A stretch of DNA of 64,000 bases from Dethiothermospora halolimnae. GTDB taxonomy: Bacteria > Bacillota > Clostridia > Tissierellales > VENL01. The stretch is from the NCBI RefSeq assembly GCF_037577855.1, contig NZ_JBAKFX010000009.1, forward strand, positions 38,052 to 102,051, written 5' to 3'. Positions 28,953 to 37,814 of the stretch are shown here, piece after piece. Within the stretch, counting starts at the first letter, position 1. Each line of letters starts with the position of its first letter. The notes beneath the pieces were generated by a model that was given only the letters and a program-made list of their open reading frames with translations, did not search any database and was not told the origin of the DNA. A program made the translations under genes and the position numbers.

Positions 28953-30062
28953 ATGCCTAAAAGAAAAGCCAGCGATTTTACTTTGATGATAGCAACCATA
29001 TTACTGGTTTTTATCGGTATAATTATGGTGTTTAGTTCCAGTTGGCCTGATGCGTTATATAATCCTGGTATTAGAGATGGATACCACTTTTTAAGAAAGC
29101 AATTAATAGCTGGGGCAATAGGACTTGTGGGAATGATTTTTTTTATGAATTTCGATTACTGGAAATTGAATAGATTAGCCAAGTTGATATTTTTAGGATG
29201 TATAATTTTATCTGCACTTATTTATACTCCTATAGGTACAGAAATCAAAGGAGCTCGTAGGTGGATAAATTTAGGTTTTACAACTTTTATGCCATCTGAT
29301 GCTATGAAGTTAGGATCTATTATTTTCTTATCGTCATTTCTCACTAAAAAGAAAGATAAGATAAAGGAATTTAGAAGAGGTCTTATACCAGCCCTTATTA
29401 TAATAGGTATATCTGTAGGTAGTATACTGGTACAGAAAGACTTAAGTACCAGTGCTGCTTTAGGATTATCCCTAATGCTTATATTGTTTATAGCTGGTAT
29501 GAAACTCACCCATTTGTTTGTGTTAACTTCTTTAGGTTTAGCAGGTGGTATAGGAGCTATTCTTATGGAAGGCTATAGAATGAAAAGGGTAAAGGCTTGG
29601 TTAGACCCATTTAAGTATGCCAATGATATAGGATGGCAGACTGTTCAATCCCTTTATGCATTAGGCTCTGGAGGATTATTTGGCTTAGGATTAGGAAAAA
29701 GTAGACAGAAATTCTTTTATATACCTGAACCATATAATGACTTTATTTTTTCTATTATTGGTGAAGAACTGGGGTTTTTAGGATGTGTAACAGTAATAAT
29801 GCTATTTTTATTAATTATTTGGAGGGGAATAAGAATAGCACTTAAAACTAAAGATTTGTTTGGATGTTTACTTGCTTCAGGAATTGTATCATTAATAACA
29901 GTACAAACAATGATGCACATAGCTGTTGTTACTTCTACAATTCCCCCCACAGGGATACCCCTTCCATTTATTAGTTATGGTGGTACCTCTCTGATGATGT
30001 ACATGGCCGCAATTGGAATACTTTTGAACATTTCTAGACATACACGATTAGATAGGAGCTGA
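28953..30062 (+). CDS. ftsW: SEDS peptidoglycan polymerase (FtsW/SpoVE family)
   Basis: A SEDS glycosyltransferase that polymerises lipid II together with a class B PBP. About ten hydrophobic segments; conserved WINLG-like, QKDLSTS and PTGIPLPFISYGGTS regions are present. 369 residues. ATG 28953 is six bases after AAGGAGG and two bases after murD. FtsW and SpoVE cannot be separated by sequence alone. Confidence 0.93.
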   Translation: MPKRKASDFTLMIATILLVFIGIIMVFSSSWPDALYNPGIRDGYHFLRKQLIAGAIGLVGMIFFMNFDYWKLNRLAKLIFLGCIILSALIYTPIGTEIKGARRWINLGFTTFMPSDAMKLGSIIFLSSFLTKKKDKIKEFRRGLIPALIIIGISVGSILVQKDLSTSAALGLSLMLILFIAGMKLTHLFVLTSLGLAGGIGAILMEGYRMKRVKAWLDPFKYANDIGWQTVQSLYALGSGGLFGLGLGKSRQKFFYIPEPYNDFIFSIIGEELGFLGCVTVIMLFLLIIWRGIRIALKTKDLFGCLLASGIVSLITVQTMMHIAVVTSTIPPTGIPLPFISYGGTSLMMYMAAIGILLNISRHTRLDRS

Positions 30063-30067
30063 AATAT

Positions 30068-31177
30068 ATGAAATTTTTGATTTCTGGTGGAGGAACTGGA
30101 GGCCATATATATCCTGCACTTTCAATAGCCCATAGAATAAAAAAAGATTATCCTGATGCCGATATTCTATACATAGGGACTGAAAAATCTATGGAGGCTG
30201 ATATTGTGCCTAAGGAGGGTTTTCAGTTTAAAACTATAAGGGTTAAAGGATTTACGAGGAAAATTTCAATGGATACATTAAAAACTGCCAAGGAATTGTT
30301 ATTGGGACTAAATGATGCGAGAAAAATTATAAAAAAATATTCACCGAACATAGTAATAGGAACTGGGGGATATGTTTGTGGGCCCCTGGTTTTGATGGCA
30401 TCATTAAAAGGGGTTCCCACATTGATACATGAACAAAATGCATTACCTGGAGTAACCAATAGGATTTTATCAAGGTTTGTTGACCAAGTTGCTGGAAGCT
30501 TTGATGAATCTAAAAAATATTTTAAGGATAATAGTAAAGTTACAATTACTGGCAATCCCATAAGGGAATCAATTTTAGAAATAGATAAAAAAGAAGCTTA
30601 TAAAAAGTTAAAGGTCGACCCAAATAAAAAGCTTGTTTTAGTATTTGGAGGAAGTGGAGGTCAACAAAGTCTAAACGATGCAATGATAGAGACCATAAAA
30701 AATCATATAAATAATAAATTAATACAAATATTACATGTAACTGGCAAAAGACATTATGATAAATTTATGAATAATTTGAAAAAAAATGATATTGATATTT
30801 CCAGCAATAATAATATTATTATAGTACCTTATTTATTTCAAATGCCAGAAGCAGAAAGTATATCAGATCTGATCATTACAAGTGGAGGGGCTATATCTAT
30901 TGCAGAGATTACCGCTATCGGAATACCTAGTATAATTGTTCCCAAAGCATATACCACTGACAATCACCAAGAATTCAATGCTAGAGCCCTAGAAAAAAGT
31001 GGAGCCAGTAAAATGATTTTAGAAAAGGATTTAAATGGACAAAAATTAAGTGATATGATAGATAGTTTATTAAATGATCATAATAAATTAGGTAGTATGG
31101 CAAGAAACAGTAAGAAAATAGGAAAAACAGATGCAGTAGATAAGATTATGTCCATAGTTGATAATATGATAAAATAG
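30068..31177 (+). CDS. murG: UDP-GlcNAc:undecaprenyl-PP-MurNAc-pentapeptide GlcNAc transferase
   Basis: Makes lipid II. A GT-B glycosyltransferase with N-terminal GGGTGGHIYPALSIA, middle NPIRESI and GGSGGQQSLN, and C-terminal ITSGGAISIAEI for UDP-GlcNAc binding. 369 residues. Starts five bases after ftsW with AGGAG as ribosome site. Confidence 0.97.
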   Translation: MKFLISGGGTGGHIYPALSIAHRIKKDYPDADILYIGTEKSMEADIVPKEGFQFKTIRVKGFTRKISMDTLKTAKELLLGLNDARKIIKKYSPNIVIGTGGYVCGPLVLMASLKGVPTLIHEQNALPGVTNRILSRFVDQVAGSFDESKKYFKDNSKVTITGNPIRESILEIDKKEAYKKLKVDPNKKLVLVFGGSGGQQSLNDAMIETIKNHINNKLIQILHVTGKRHYDKFMNNLKKNDIDISSNNNIIIVPYLFQMPEAESISDLIITSGGAISIAEITAIGIPSIIVPKAYTTDNHQEFNARALEKSGASKMILEKDLNGQKLSDMIDSLLNDHNKLGSMARNSKKIGKTDAVDKIMSIVDNMIK

Positions 31178-31265
31178 CAAATACACCTCTGTAACACCTA
31201 AAAAGGATATGCATAAAATGATTATATATTGCTTTTTGCTATTATGCATATATGGAGGTGGAAGG

Positions 31266-32519
31266 ATGAGCAAATATATTATAGAAGGTGGTAAAAGACT
31301 AATAGGAGAGGTATCTGTAAATGGAGCAAAAAATGCAGTGTTACCTGTTCTTGCTGCTACTGTTATAAATAATAGTCCTGTTACAGTATTTAATTGTCCT
31401 AAATTAAGGGATGTAGAAACTATGATAAGAATATTACAAACGATTGGATGTAAAGTAGAAAGAATGGATGATGTAGTTTATGTGGATTCTAGAACCTTAG
31501 ATAAAATAAAAATACCGGAAGAATTGGTAAGGGAAATGCGTTCATCTATAATACTTATGGGAGCCATGTTGGCTAGATGTGGAGAGGTTGAGATCAGCTA
31601 TCCCGGTGGCTGTGAGATAGGACCAAGACCTATTGACTTACATTTAAAAGCACTTAAATCTTTAGGTGCGGAAATAGAAGAGGCCCATGGGTTCTTATAT
31701 TGCAAAGCCGAAAACTTAAGGGGATGTGAGATACAGTTAGATTATCCAAGTGTAGGTGCAACTGAAAATATTATGATGGTAGCCACAAAGGCAGAGGGCA
31801 TTACTACAATCAGGAATGCGGCAAGGGAACCCGAAATAATGGACCTTCAAAAGTTTTTAAAGGTATCTGGGGTAAAAGTTTGTGGAGCGGGTACCAGTGT
31901 TATAAGAATTGAAGGTGTAAAAAGTCTTAAGGGGATAGAACATACAGTTATTCCTGATAGAATAGTAGCAGGTACTTATATGGTTGCATCTGCTATTACT
32001 GGAGGAGAAGTGGTATTAAAAAACATCGAAGTGGAACATATACAACCCATAATTGCTAAACTTAGGGAAGCTGGTTGTATGATATATAATAATTGTACTA
32101 CACTAAAGATTATAGGACCTAGAAAACCCAATGCCATTGAAATGCTTCAGACATTACCATATCCAGGGTTTCCTACTGATATGCAGGCTCAGTTAATGGC
32201 CCTATTATCACTGGCTAATGGAACCAGTATTATACAAGAAACTATTTTCGAAAACAGATTTAAACATGTTGAAGAATTAATAAGAATGGGAGCAAATATA
32301 AAAACAATGGGAAAAGTAGCAGTTATAAAAGGGGTAAAGAATTTAACTGGAGCTAAAGTTAGTGCCAAAGACCTAAGGGGTGGAGCCAGTTTAGTCTTAT
32401 CAGGATTAGCAGCTAAGGGAACAACTGAGGTGGATAATATACATCATATCGAACGGGGATATGAAAATATAAATGACATATTATCATCACTGGGAGCTGA
32501 CATAAAAAGAGTATTATAG
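31266..32519 (+). CDS. murA: UDP-GlcNAc 1-carboxyvinyltransferase
   Basis: First committed step of peptidoglycan precursor synthesis. VNGAKNAVLP (substrate lysine and asparagine) and the fosfomycin-target cysteine in PGGCEIGPRPIDLH are present, so fosfomycin sensitivity at this enzyme is expected. 417 residues. ATG 31266 follows GGAGGTGGA; the frame is open to 31209 without a ribosome site. A hairpin (31207-31216 with 31243-31252, ATATGCATAA/TTATGCATAT) precedes the ribosome site. Confidence 0.95.
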   Translation: MSKYIIEGGKRLIGEVSVNGAKNAVLPVLAATVINNSPVTVFNCPKLRDVETMIRILQTIGCKVERMDDVVYVDSRTLDKIKIPEELVREMRSSIILMGAMLARCGEVEISYPGGCEIGPRPIDLHLKALKSLGAEIEEAHGFLYCKAENLRGCEIQLDYPSVGATENIMMVATKAEGITTIRNAAREPEIMDLQKFLKVSGVKVCGAGTSVIRIEGVKSLKGIEHTVIPDRIVAGTYMVASAITGGEVVLKNIEVEHIQPIIAKLREAGCMIYNNCTTLKIIGPRKPNAIEMLQTLPYPGFPTDMQAQLMALLSLANGTSIIQETIFENRFKHVEELIRMGANIKTMGKVAVIKGVKNLTGAKVSAKDLRGGASLVLSGLAAKGTTEVDNIHHIERGYENINDILSSLGADIKRVL

Positions 32520-32575
32520 CAGCTTAGGCTGCTATAACTTGGGAGGACAAGCCATATGTTTTGGAGGTAGTTTAT

Positions 32576-33331
32576 ATGGGAGAGAAAGTAGATAAACAAA
32601 TTAAAAAAAAGAAATTAGGTCTGGTTATTATTCTGCTATTGTTATTTTTATCTACATTTATAATACTATATACACAAACTACATTTTTTAATGTAAAGAA
32701 TGTAGATGTTATTGGAAATAGTACTATAGAAAAAGAAAAAATTATTATGGCATCGGGACTTATTATGGGGGAAAATATTTTTAAGGTTAATACTAGTTTA
32801 ATGGAAGAGAATTTATTACTTCATCCCTATATAAAAAGTATTGAAGTAAGTAGAAAATTTCCCAATAAAATTAAAATAGATGTATTAGAGCGGAGGGAGT
32901 TGTCAGTTATTTCATATGTTAATTCATATATATATATTGATGAAGAGGGAATAGTACTAAATATATTATCAAAAAGAAAAGAGGACAAATTACCGATTTT
33001 AATGGGATTGAATATAGAAAAGGTAAATATAGGTGAAAAGATAGTTTTAAATAGGGATAAAAATATTGATGATATTTTAAATTTCTTAGATACATGTAAA
33101 AAAATAACTTTATTTAAAAAAATAAGAAAACTAGAATTTAACAAAGATTTCAAGGTAAATATGTACTTAAGACAAGACACTGAAGTTGCAATTGGCTACT
33201 TAAATAATGTAAAATATAAGTTAGAATTCTTAAATAGCATAATAGACGATTCTAAAAAGAAAAATATAAAATATAAGAAGATAGATTTAAGTAAAGGTGA
33301 TGATGCTATTATAGAATTATATGAAAAATAG
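32576..33331 (+). CDS. ftsQ: Division protein FtsQ/DivIB
   Basis: A bitopic divisome protein. Basic N terminus, one membrane segment (about residues 15-35), then a POTRA domain beginning FFNVKNVDVIGNSTIEKEKI and the FtsQ beta domain. 251 residues. ATG 32576 is seven bases after GGAGGT. A hairpin TATAGCAGC/GCTGCTATA (32515-32536) overlaps the murA stop and has no T run. Confidence 0.9.
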   Translation: MGEKVDKQIKKKKLGLVIILLLLFLSTFIILYTQTTFFNVKNVDVIGNSTIEKEKIIMASGLIMGENIFKVNTSLMEENLLLHPYIKSIEVSRKFPNKIKIDVLERRELSVISYVNSYIYIDEEGIVLNILSKRKEDKLPILMGLNIEKVNIGEKIVLNRDKNIDDILNFLDTCKKITLFKKIRKLEFNKDFKVNMYLRQDTEVAIGYLNNVKYKLEFLNSIIDDSKKKNIKYKKIDLSKGDDAIIELYEK

Positions 33332-33342
33332 GAGGAAGGGAT

Positions 33343-34080
33343 ATGAAAAATTTAAAAAACAAGCTAGCCATAACTATAGTGTGTATAATATTAGGCATAA
33401 TTATAGCTATCCAATTTAAAACTGTTAGGAAAACTGTTGGTGAGGATAATATTATACCTACTCAAAGGGCTGAACAGTTGGCAGTTGAACTTAAAAAATT
33501 AAAAGAAGAGAAAAAAAACTTATTAAAGGAACTAGAGGATGTTGAGAATAAGGTTGAACAGTATGAAAAGGGAGAAGCAGATAAAAATGACTATGTTCAG
33601 AATTTAAGTGACAAACTAAAGAAATACAGGATGCTTGGAGGTTATGAGCCAGTTGACGGTCCAGGAGTTATAGTAACACTAAATGACCCAAATTTGGAAG
33701 CAGAGTTTTCCGATGGGACATCAACACTTGTAAATCGTTATGAGTTTATTTTGCAAATAATTAGTAATTTAAATGCTGCTGGAGCCGAAGCTATATCAAT
33801 AAATGGTCAAAGGTATACAGGATATACAGAAATAGAGCCGGCGGCACAACATTTAATGATAAACGGAACATCTACAGATTTACCTGTGGAAATTAAAGCA
33901 ATAGGAAACCCTCAAAATTTAGAAAATTCCCTTAGACTATATCGTGGAGCAGTATGGTATATGGAGAACGAATATTATATACAGGTGGATATAGAAAAGG
34001 AAGAAAATGTTGAGATTCCTAAGTATACAAAAATAAAAGAGTTTAGATATGCTGAGACGATGTCTCCAATTGGTAATTAA
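33343..34080 (+). CDS. DUF881 family protein (YlxW/YlxX type), first copy
   Basis: A signal-anchor segment (residues 8-24) is followed by a coiled coil (about 40-85) and a DUF881 domain with GPGVIVTLND and GAEAISINGQR. 245 residues. Paired DUF881 genes between divIB and sbp are characteristic of the Firmicute division cluster; function is not established. Followed after 17 bases by a second DUF881 gene. Confidence 0.88.
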   Translation: MKNLKNKLAITIVCIILGIIIAIQFKTVRKTVGEDNIIPTQRAEQLAVELKKLKEEKKNLLKELEDVENKVEQYEKGEADKNDYVQNLSDKLKKYRMLGGYEPVDGPGVIVTLNDPNLEAEFSDGTSTLVNRYEFILQIISNLNAAGAEAISINGQRYTGYTEIEPAAQHLMINGTSTDLPVEIKAIGNPQNLENSLRLYRGAVWYMENEYYIQVDIEKEENVEIPKYTKIKEFRYAETMSPIGN

Positions 34081-34097
34081 ACCATAGGGGGTTTAGT

Positions 34098-34820
34098 ATG
34101 GGAAAAAAATTTTGTGAAAGATTTATTATACTTTTTATGTGTATTATATTGGGAATATTTTTAGTATCAAATGCTAGAAAAGATAATAAAAGATATGAAC
34201 AAGTATCATTGAAAACCATTGAGAATATGAAGAATGAAATAATAAATTATAGAGAAGATATTTCTGGTATAAAAAAAATGATAGATAAAAAAGAAGAGCA
34301 GATAAAAAACTATAAAAAAGCAATACAGGAAGATGGGAATATTGATAAGGTACTAGAGGAAGAGATTGAAAATATAAAGTTTTTAAGTGGGATGAAAACT
34401 GTAAGAGGACCTGGTGTTATTTTAACAATTAGGGATAATGAGAGTGACTATCATGAAGAAATAGATTTAAATATTGTACATGATTCCGACATACAGCGTA
34501 TAATAAATGATTTGAAAGTAGCTGGGGCAGAAGCCATAAGTATATCTGGACAAAGATTAGTGTCTACTTCTGAAACGGTTTGTGGAGGTCCAATAATTCG
34601 AATTAATGATCATAGTTCAGCAGTTCCCTTTGTAATAAAGGCGATTGGGGATCCTAAAACCTTAAATGCCGCCATAAATGCCCAAGGGACCTTTGGCTGG
34701 ACACTACAAGATATGTATAAAATAAAGATAGAAACAATTGAGAGTTCTTTTATAATAGTACCAGCATATTCAGGGGATATTAACTTTAAATATGCTGAAC
34801 CATTGGAAGAGGGGGAATAA
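34098..34820 (+). CDS. DUF881 family protein (YlxW/YlxX type), second copy
   Basis: Same architecture as its upstream neighbour: N-terminal anchor, coiled coil (about 35-85), DUF881 domain with GPGVILTIRD and GAEAISISGQR. 240 residues. The repeated motifs show an old duplication. ATG 34098 follows AGGGGG. Confidence 0.88.
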   Translation: MGKKFCERFIILFMCIILGIFLVSNARKDNKRYEQVSLKTIENMKNEIINYREDISGIKKMIDKKEEQIKNYKKAIQEDGNIDKVLEEEIENIKFLSGMKTVRGPGVILTIRDNESDYHEEIDLNIVHDSDIQRIINDLKVAGAEAISISGQRLVSTSETVCGGPIIRINDHSSAVPFVIKAIGDPKTLNAAINAQGTFGWTLQDMYKIKIETIESSFIIVPAYSGDINFKYAEPLEEGE

Positions 34821-34822
34821 AA

Positions 34823-35170
34823 ATGTTATTTGCATTGCTTGGTATTTTAATAGGTGTAGGTGTTGGAGTTTTCATACCATTGACTTATTCCGTAGAGTAT
34901 TCTCTATATATGTCTGTGGCTATATTAGCTTGTATGGACTCAGTTTTCGGAGGGATAAGAGCAACTTTAGATGATAATTTTGATGCTGGAATATTTATAT
35001 CAGGTTTTTTTGGAAATGCCATATTGGCAGCCTTTCTAGCCTACATAGGAGACCGTTTAGCAGTTCCCTTATATTATGCGGCCATATTTGCCTTTGGAGG
35101 AAGATTATTCAAAAACTTTGCTATAATAAGAAGATATATATTTAGTAGGAGAAGAAATAAGAAGGATTAA
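34823..35170 (+). CDS. sbp: Small basic protein Sbp (DUF1290)
   Basis: 115 residues with three hydrophobic segments and a basic tail (RRYIFSRRRNKKD), usual for Sbp. It starts two bases after the DUF881 gene. In Bacillus it sits just before ftsA; here a decayed ftsA follows. Confidence 0.88.
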   Translation: MLFALLGILIGVGVGVFIPLTYSVEYSLYMSVAILACMDSVFGGIRATLDDNFDAGIFISGFFGNAILAAFLAYIGDRLAVPLYYAAIFAFGGRLFKNFAIIRRYIFSRRRNKKD

Positions 35171-35193
35171 TGAAATAATATAGTTCCAGTTAG

Positions 35194-35550
35194 AGGAGAA
35201 AACATAGTAATTTAAGAGAAATATCAACATATAATAATGTGAAAAAAGATATTCTTACAGGATTAGCCATAACAGGAGGTGTTAGTTACTTAAAAGGGAT
35301 AAAAGATATTGCAAAGGACATTTTAAAGTATCTGTAAGAATCGGACAACCATCCTGTTTAGGAGTCCAAGAACCTATTCTTTTCTATAGCAGTTCACTTA
35401 ATAAATTATTCTTTAAAGAGGAAATTTGAATATTATATCGAATATAATAATATAGAAAAGAAAAAGCAATTACGTAAGAATAAAAATAAGGAAAGTAAAA
35501 ATATAGTTTCTATGATAAAAGACTTATAGACGAATATTTTTAAAATCGAA
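35194..35550 (+). pseudogene. ftsA: Degraded 3' end of ftsA
   Basis: No intact gene fills the 399 bases between sbp and ftsZ, but FtsA C-terminal motifs are readable in pieces. Frame 1 (35194-35337) gives DILTGLAITGGVSYLKGIKDIA, split here as DILTGLAITGG then VSYLKGIKDIA, matching the FtsA 'VLTGGxxxLxGI' region. A one-base shift near 35331-35336 is needed to continue with SVRIGQP..GVQEP (frame 3, to about 35430). A third frame then gives a basic tail. The N-terminal three quarters are missing. A stop in frame at 35191 precedes it. Confidence 0.7.
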
Positions 35551-35569
35551 TGACAAAGGAGGTCACAAT

Positions 35570-36700
35570 GTGTTTGAATTTGATGTAGATATGGAACAGT
35601 TTGCCCGAATAAAAGTAATAGGAGTTGGCGGCGGAGGAAACAATGCAGTGAACAGAATGATTGAATCTCAAGTTCAAGGTATTGAATTTATCGCTGTCAA
35701 TACAGATAGACAAGCATTACATTCTTCCAAGGCGGAAACAAAGGTTCAGATAGGTGAGAAGCTTACAAAAGGATTGGGAGCAGGTGCTAATCCAGAAATA
35801 GGTATGAAGGCAGCTGAGGAGAGTAGAAATGAAATATTAGAAGTATTAGAAGGGGCCGATATGGTTTTCATCACTGCAGGAATGGGTGGTGGAACAGGAA
35901 CTGGAGCTGCCCCTATAGTTGCAGAAATAGCTAAGGAGCTTGGAATATTAACTGTAGGTGTTGTAACAAAACCTTTTATGTTTGAAGGTAGAAAAAGAAT
36001 GGTACATGCAGAACAGGGGATAGAAAGTTTAAAAACTAGAGTTGACACTTTAGTTACTATTCCTAATGATAGATTACTTCAAGTTGTAGAAAAGAATACT
36101 AGTATAATGGATGCCTTTACAATAGCAGATGATGTGTTGAAACAAGGTATACAAGGTATATCTGATCTTATTGCAGTTCCTGCACTTATTAACCTTGACT
36201 TTGCAGATGTAAAAACTGTAATGTTGGATCAAGGATTGGCCCATATGGGTATAGGTAAAGCTGGGGGAGATAATAGAGCTACTGAGGCTGCAAAACAGGC
36301 TATACATAGTCCACTACTTGAAACTTCAATAGAAGGAGCAAAGGGAGTTCTTTTAAATATAACTGGAGGAACAGATTTAGGGCTATTTGAGGTTAATGAA
36401 GCAGCTGATCTTATCAGACAATCTGTAGACCCTGATGCTAATATAATATTTGGAGCTGGGGTAGATGAAAATTTAAAGGATGAATTAAAAATTACTGTTA
36501 TAGCTACAGGATTCGATAGTAGTAAACTTAAAAAAAGTGAAGAAAGTAGTAAAAAACAAGAGGTAGATAATGGCAATAATAAAAATAATAATAATGAAGA
36601 TGATACAAAAGTAGATATTAACATGGAAAAAAGTAAAGAAGAAGATATAGATGAAGATGATTTGGATATACCTACTTTTCTTAGAAGAAGAAATAGATAA
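35570..36700 (+). CDS. ftsZ: Cell division protein FtsZ
   Basis: A tubulin-like GTPase forming the Z ring. GVGGGGNNAV at the N terminus, tubulin signature GGGTGTGAAP (near residue 108), and T7 loop region NLDFADVKTVM are present. After residue 320 comes an acidic/Asn-rich linker and the C-terminal peptide DLDIPTFLRRR that binds FtsA/SepF. 376 residues. GTG 35570 is preferred over the out-of-frame ATG at 35568, which closes after six codons. Strong AAAGGAGGTCAC upstream. Confidence 0.97.
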   Translation: MFEFDVDMEQFARIKVIGVGGGGNNAVNRMIESQVQGIEFIAVNTDRQALHSSKAETKVQIGEKLTKGLGAGANPEIGMKAAEESRNEILEVLEGADMVFITAGMGGGTGTGAAPIVAEIAKELGILTVGVVTKPFMFEGRKRMVHAEQGIESLKTRVDTLVTIPNDRLLQVVEKNTSIMDAFTIADDVLKQGIQGISDLIAVPALINLDFADVKTVMLDQGLAHMGIGKAGGDNRATEAAKQAIHSPLLETSIEGAKGVLLNITGGTDLGLFEVNEAADLIRQSVDPDANIIFGAGVDENLKDELKITVIATGFDSSKLKKSEESSKKQEVDNGNNKNNNNEDDTKVDINMEKSKEEDIDEDDLDIPTFLRRRNR

Positions 36701-36755
36701 AAAAACTCCTGCTAATAAAAGAGGAGTTCAGAGTATTGACAAAATAAGCAAACTG

Positions 36756-36785
36756 ACTCCCACTAGTACTAGTGGGAGTTTTTTT
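36756..36785 (+). terminator. Terminator after ftsZ
   Basis: ACTCCCACTAGT directly followed by ACTAGTGGGAGT, then six Ts. An additional weaker hairpin (AACTCCT...AGGAGTT) lies at about 36706-36728. Confidence 0.9.
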
Positions 36786-36787
36786 GC

Positions 36788-36837
36788 TTTTTCGACTACA
36801 GTAAATGACAGTTTTTTAAAGATAGTTATTATATAAT
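36788..36837 (+). promoter_or_regulatory. Candidate Spo0A-controlled spoIIG promoter
   Basis: TATAAT at 36832-36837 with ATGACA at 36805-36810, a spacer of 21 bases, unusually long as in the B. subtilis spoIIG promoter. On the minus strand 36791-36797 reads AGTCGAA, one mismatch from the Spo0A box core TGTCGAA. Assignment is an inference. Confidence 0.45.
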
Positions 36838-36909
36838 AGTAATATAGAAGAGGGGGGTTGAATATTAGTATAATAAAGGGATTTCTTCTGTACAAAAGGG
36901 GGAAATAAG

Positions 36910-37800
36910 GTGACTATATATGCGGAGTATCTTTTATTAGAAAATGCAATTATTAATTTTATAATATTATATGTTACCAAGCGTTTTACAAGAACAGATA
37001 CCAATAAAATTAGGCTAATAATTTCTTCTTTAATAGGTGGTATTTATACTTTTGTTGTATTTTATCCTTCATTGATGTTTATGGCTAAGTTTATAATGAA
37101 GTTTATAGTATCAATACTAATGATTATTGTTGCGTTTAATCCATACACATTAAAGAAGTTTCTAAAATTAATATCAACATTCTACGTAGTAACATTTGTA
37201 TTTGCAGGGGCTGCATTAGCATTGTTTTATCTATCGGACATACAGATTTTTGTAGGCAAAGGAATTTTTTATATAAGGGATTTTCCCATCAAAAAATTAA
37301 TATTTGCAGTTGGTATATCTTGGATACTTATTAAAGGAACATTAGGTTTTATCCAAAGTAAAATAGGGAAAGAAAAATTATTTATACCTATTGAAATTAA
37401 TTTAAATAATAGAAATGTAAAACTAAATGCATTGGTTGACACAGGGAACTCTTTAAAGGATCCTATTTCGGATAGACCTGTTATTATTGTAGAATTTAAA
37501 GCTATACAAGATTTATTACCAATAAAGGTTCAAGATATATTTTTGAAGTACAAGGAAAACAACTTAGATGTTGTATCTACTGTTATGTCAAAATCTAATA
37601 GAGAAATTAGTTTTAGGCTCATTCCATTTAAATCCATAGGAAAAGATAATGGGATGTTACTTGGTTTTAAACCTGATAAAGTGATATTAAGGGATGAAGA
37701 TAATAAAATTTTATCAGAGATCATAGTAGGTATATATAATAATTCTTTATCACCTAATCATGAATATATGGCTTTATTACATCCTGAAATATTAAAATAG
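36910..37800 (+). CDS. spoIIGA: Sigma-E processing aspartic protease SpoIIGA
   Basis: A membrane protease in the sporulation septum that cleaves pro-sigma-E. Five hydrophobic segments in the first 150 residues, then a retropepsin-like domain with the catalytic motif LVDTGNSL (near residue 178). 296 residues. GTG 36910 follows AAGGGGG. Its substrate gene sigE starts 14 bases downstream. Confidence 0.93.
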   Translation: MTIYAEYLLLENAIINFIILYVTKRFTRTDTNKIRLIISSLIGGIYTFVVFYPSLMFMAKFIMKFIVSILMIIVAFNPYTLKKFLKLISTFYVVTFVFAGAALALFYLSDIQIFVGKGIFYIRDFPIKKLIFAVGISWILIKGTLGFIQSKIGKEKLFIPIEINLNNRNVKLNALVDTGNSLKDPISDRPVIIVEFKAIQDLLPIKVQDIFLKYKENNLDVVSTVMSKSNREISFRLIPFKSIGKDNGMLLGFKPDKVILRDEDNKILSEIIVGIYNNSLSPNHEYMALLHPEILK

Positions 37801-37814
37801 AGGGAGGACTTATA

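Noticed and set aside
31207..31252. ATATGCATAA/TTATGCATAT hairpin before murA as a riboswitch
   Set aside because: No known riboswitch core, no terminator or ribosome-site overlap; kept only as a note in the murA entry.
36651..36836. 61-codon frame over the ftsZ end and terminator
   Set aside because: Overlaps the ftsZ C-terminal peptide and a strong terminator; composition is not protein-like.
36858..36908. 16-codon frame (TTG) just before spoIIGA, possible leader peptide
   Set aside because: Its G-rich ribosome site touches the start codon with no spacing; no regulatory structure depends on it.
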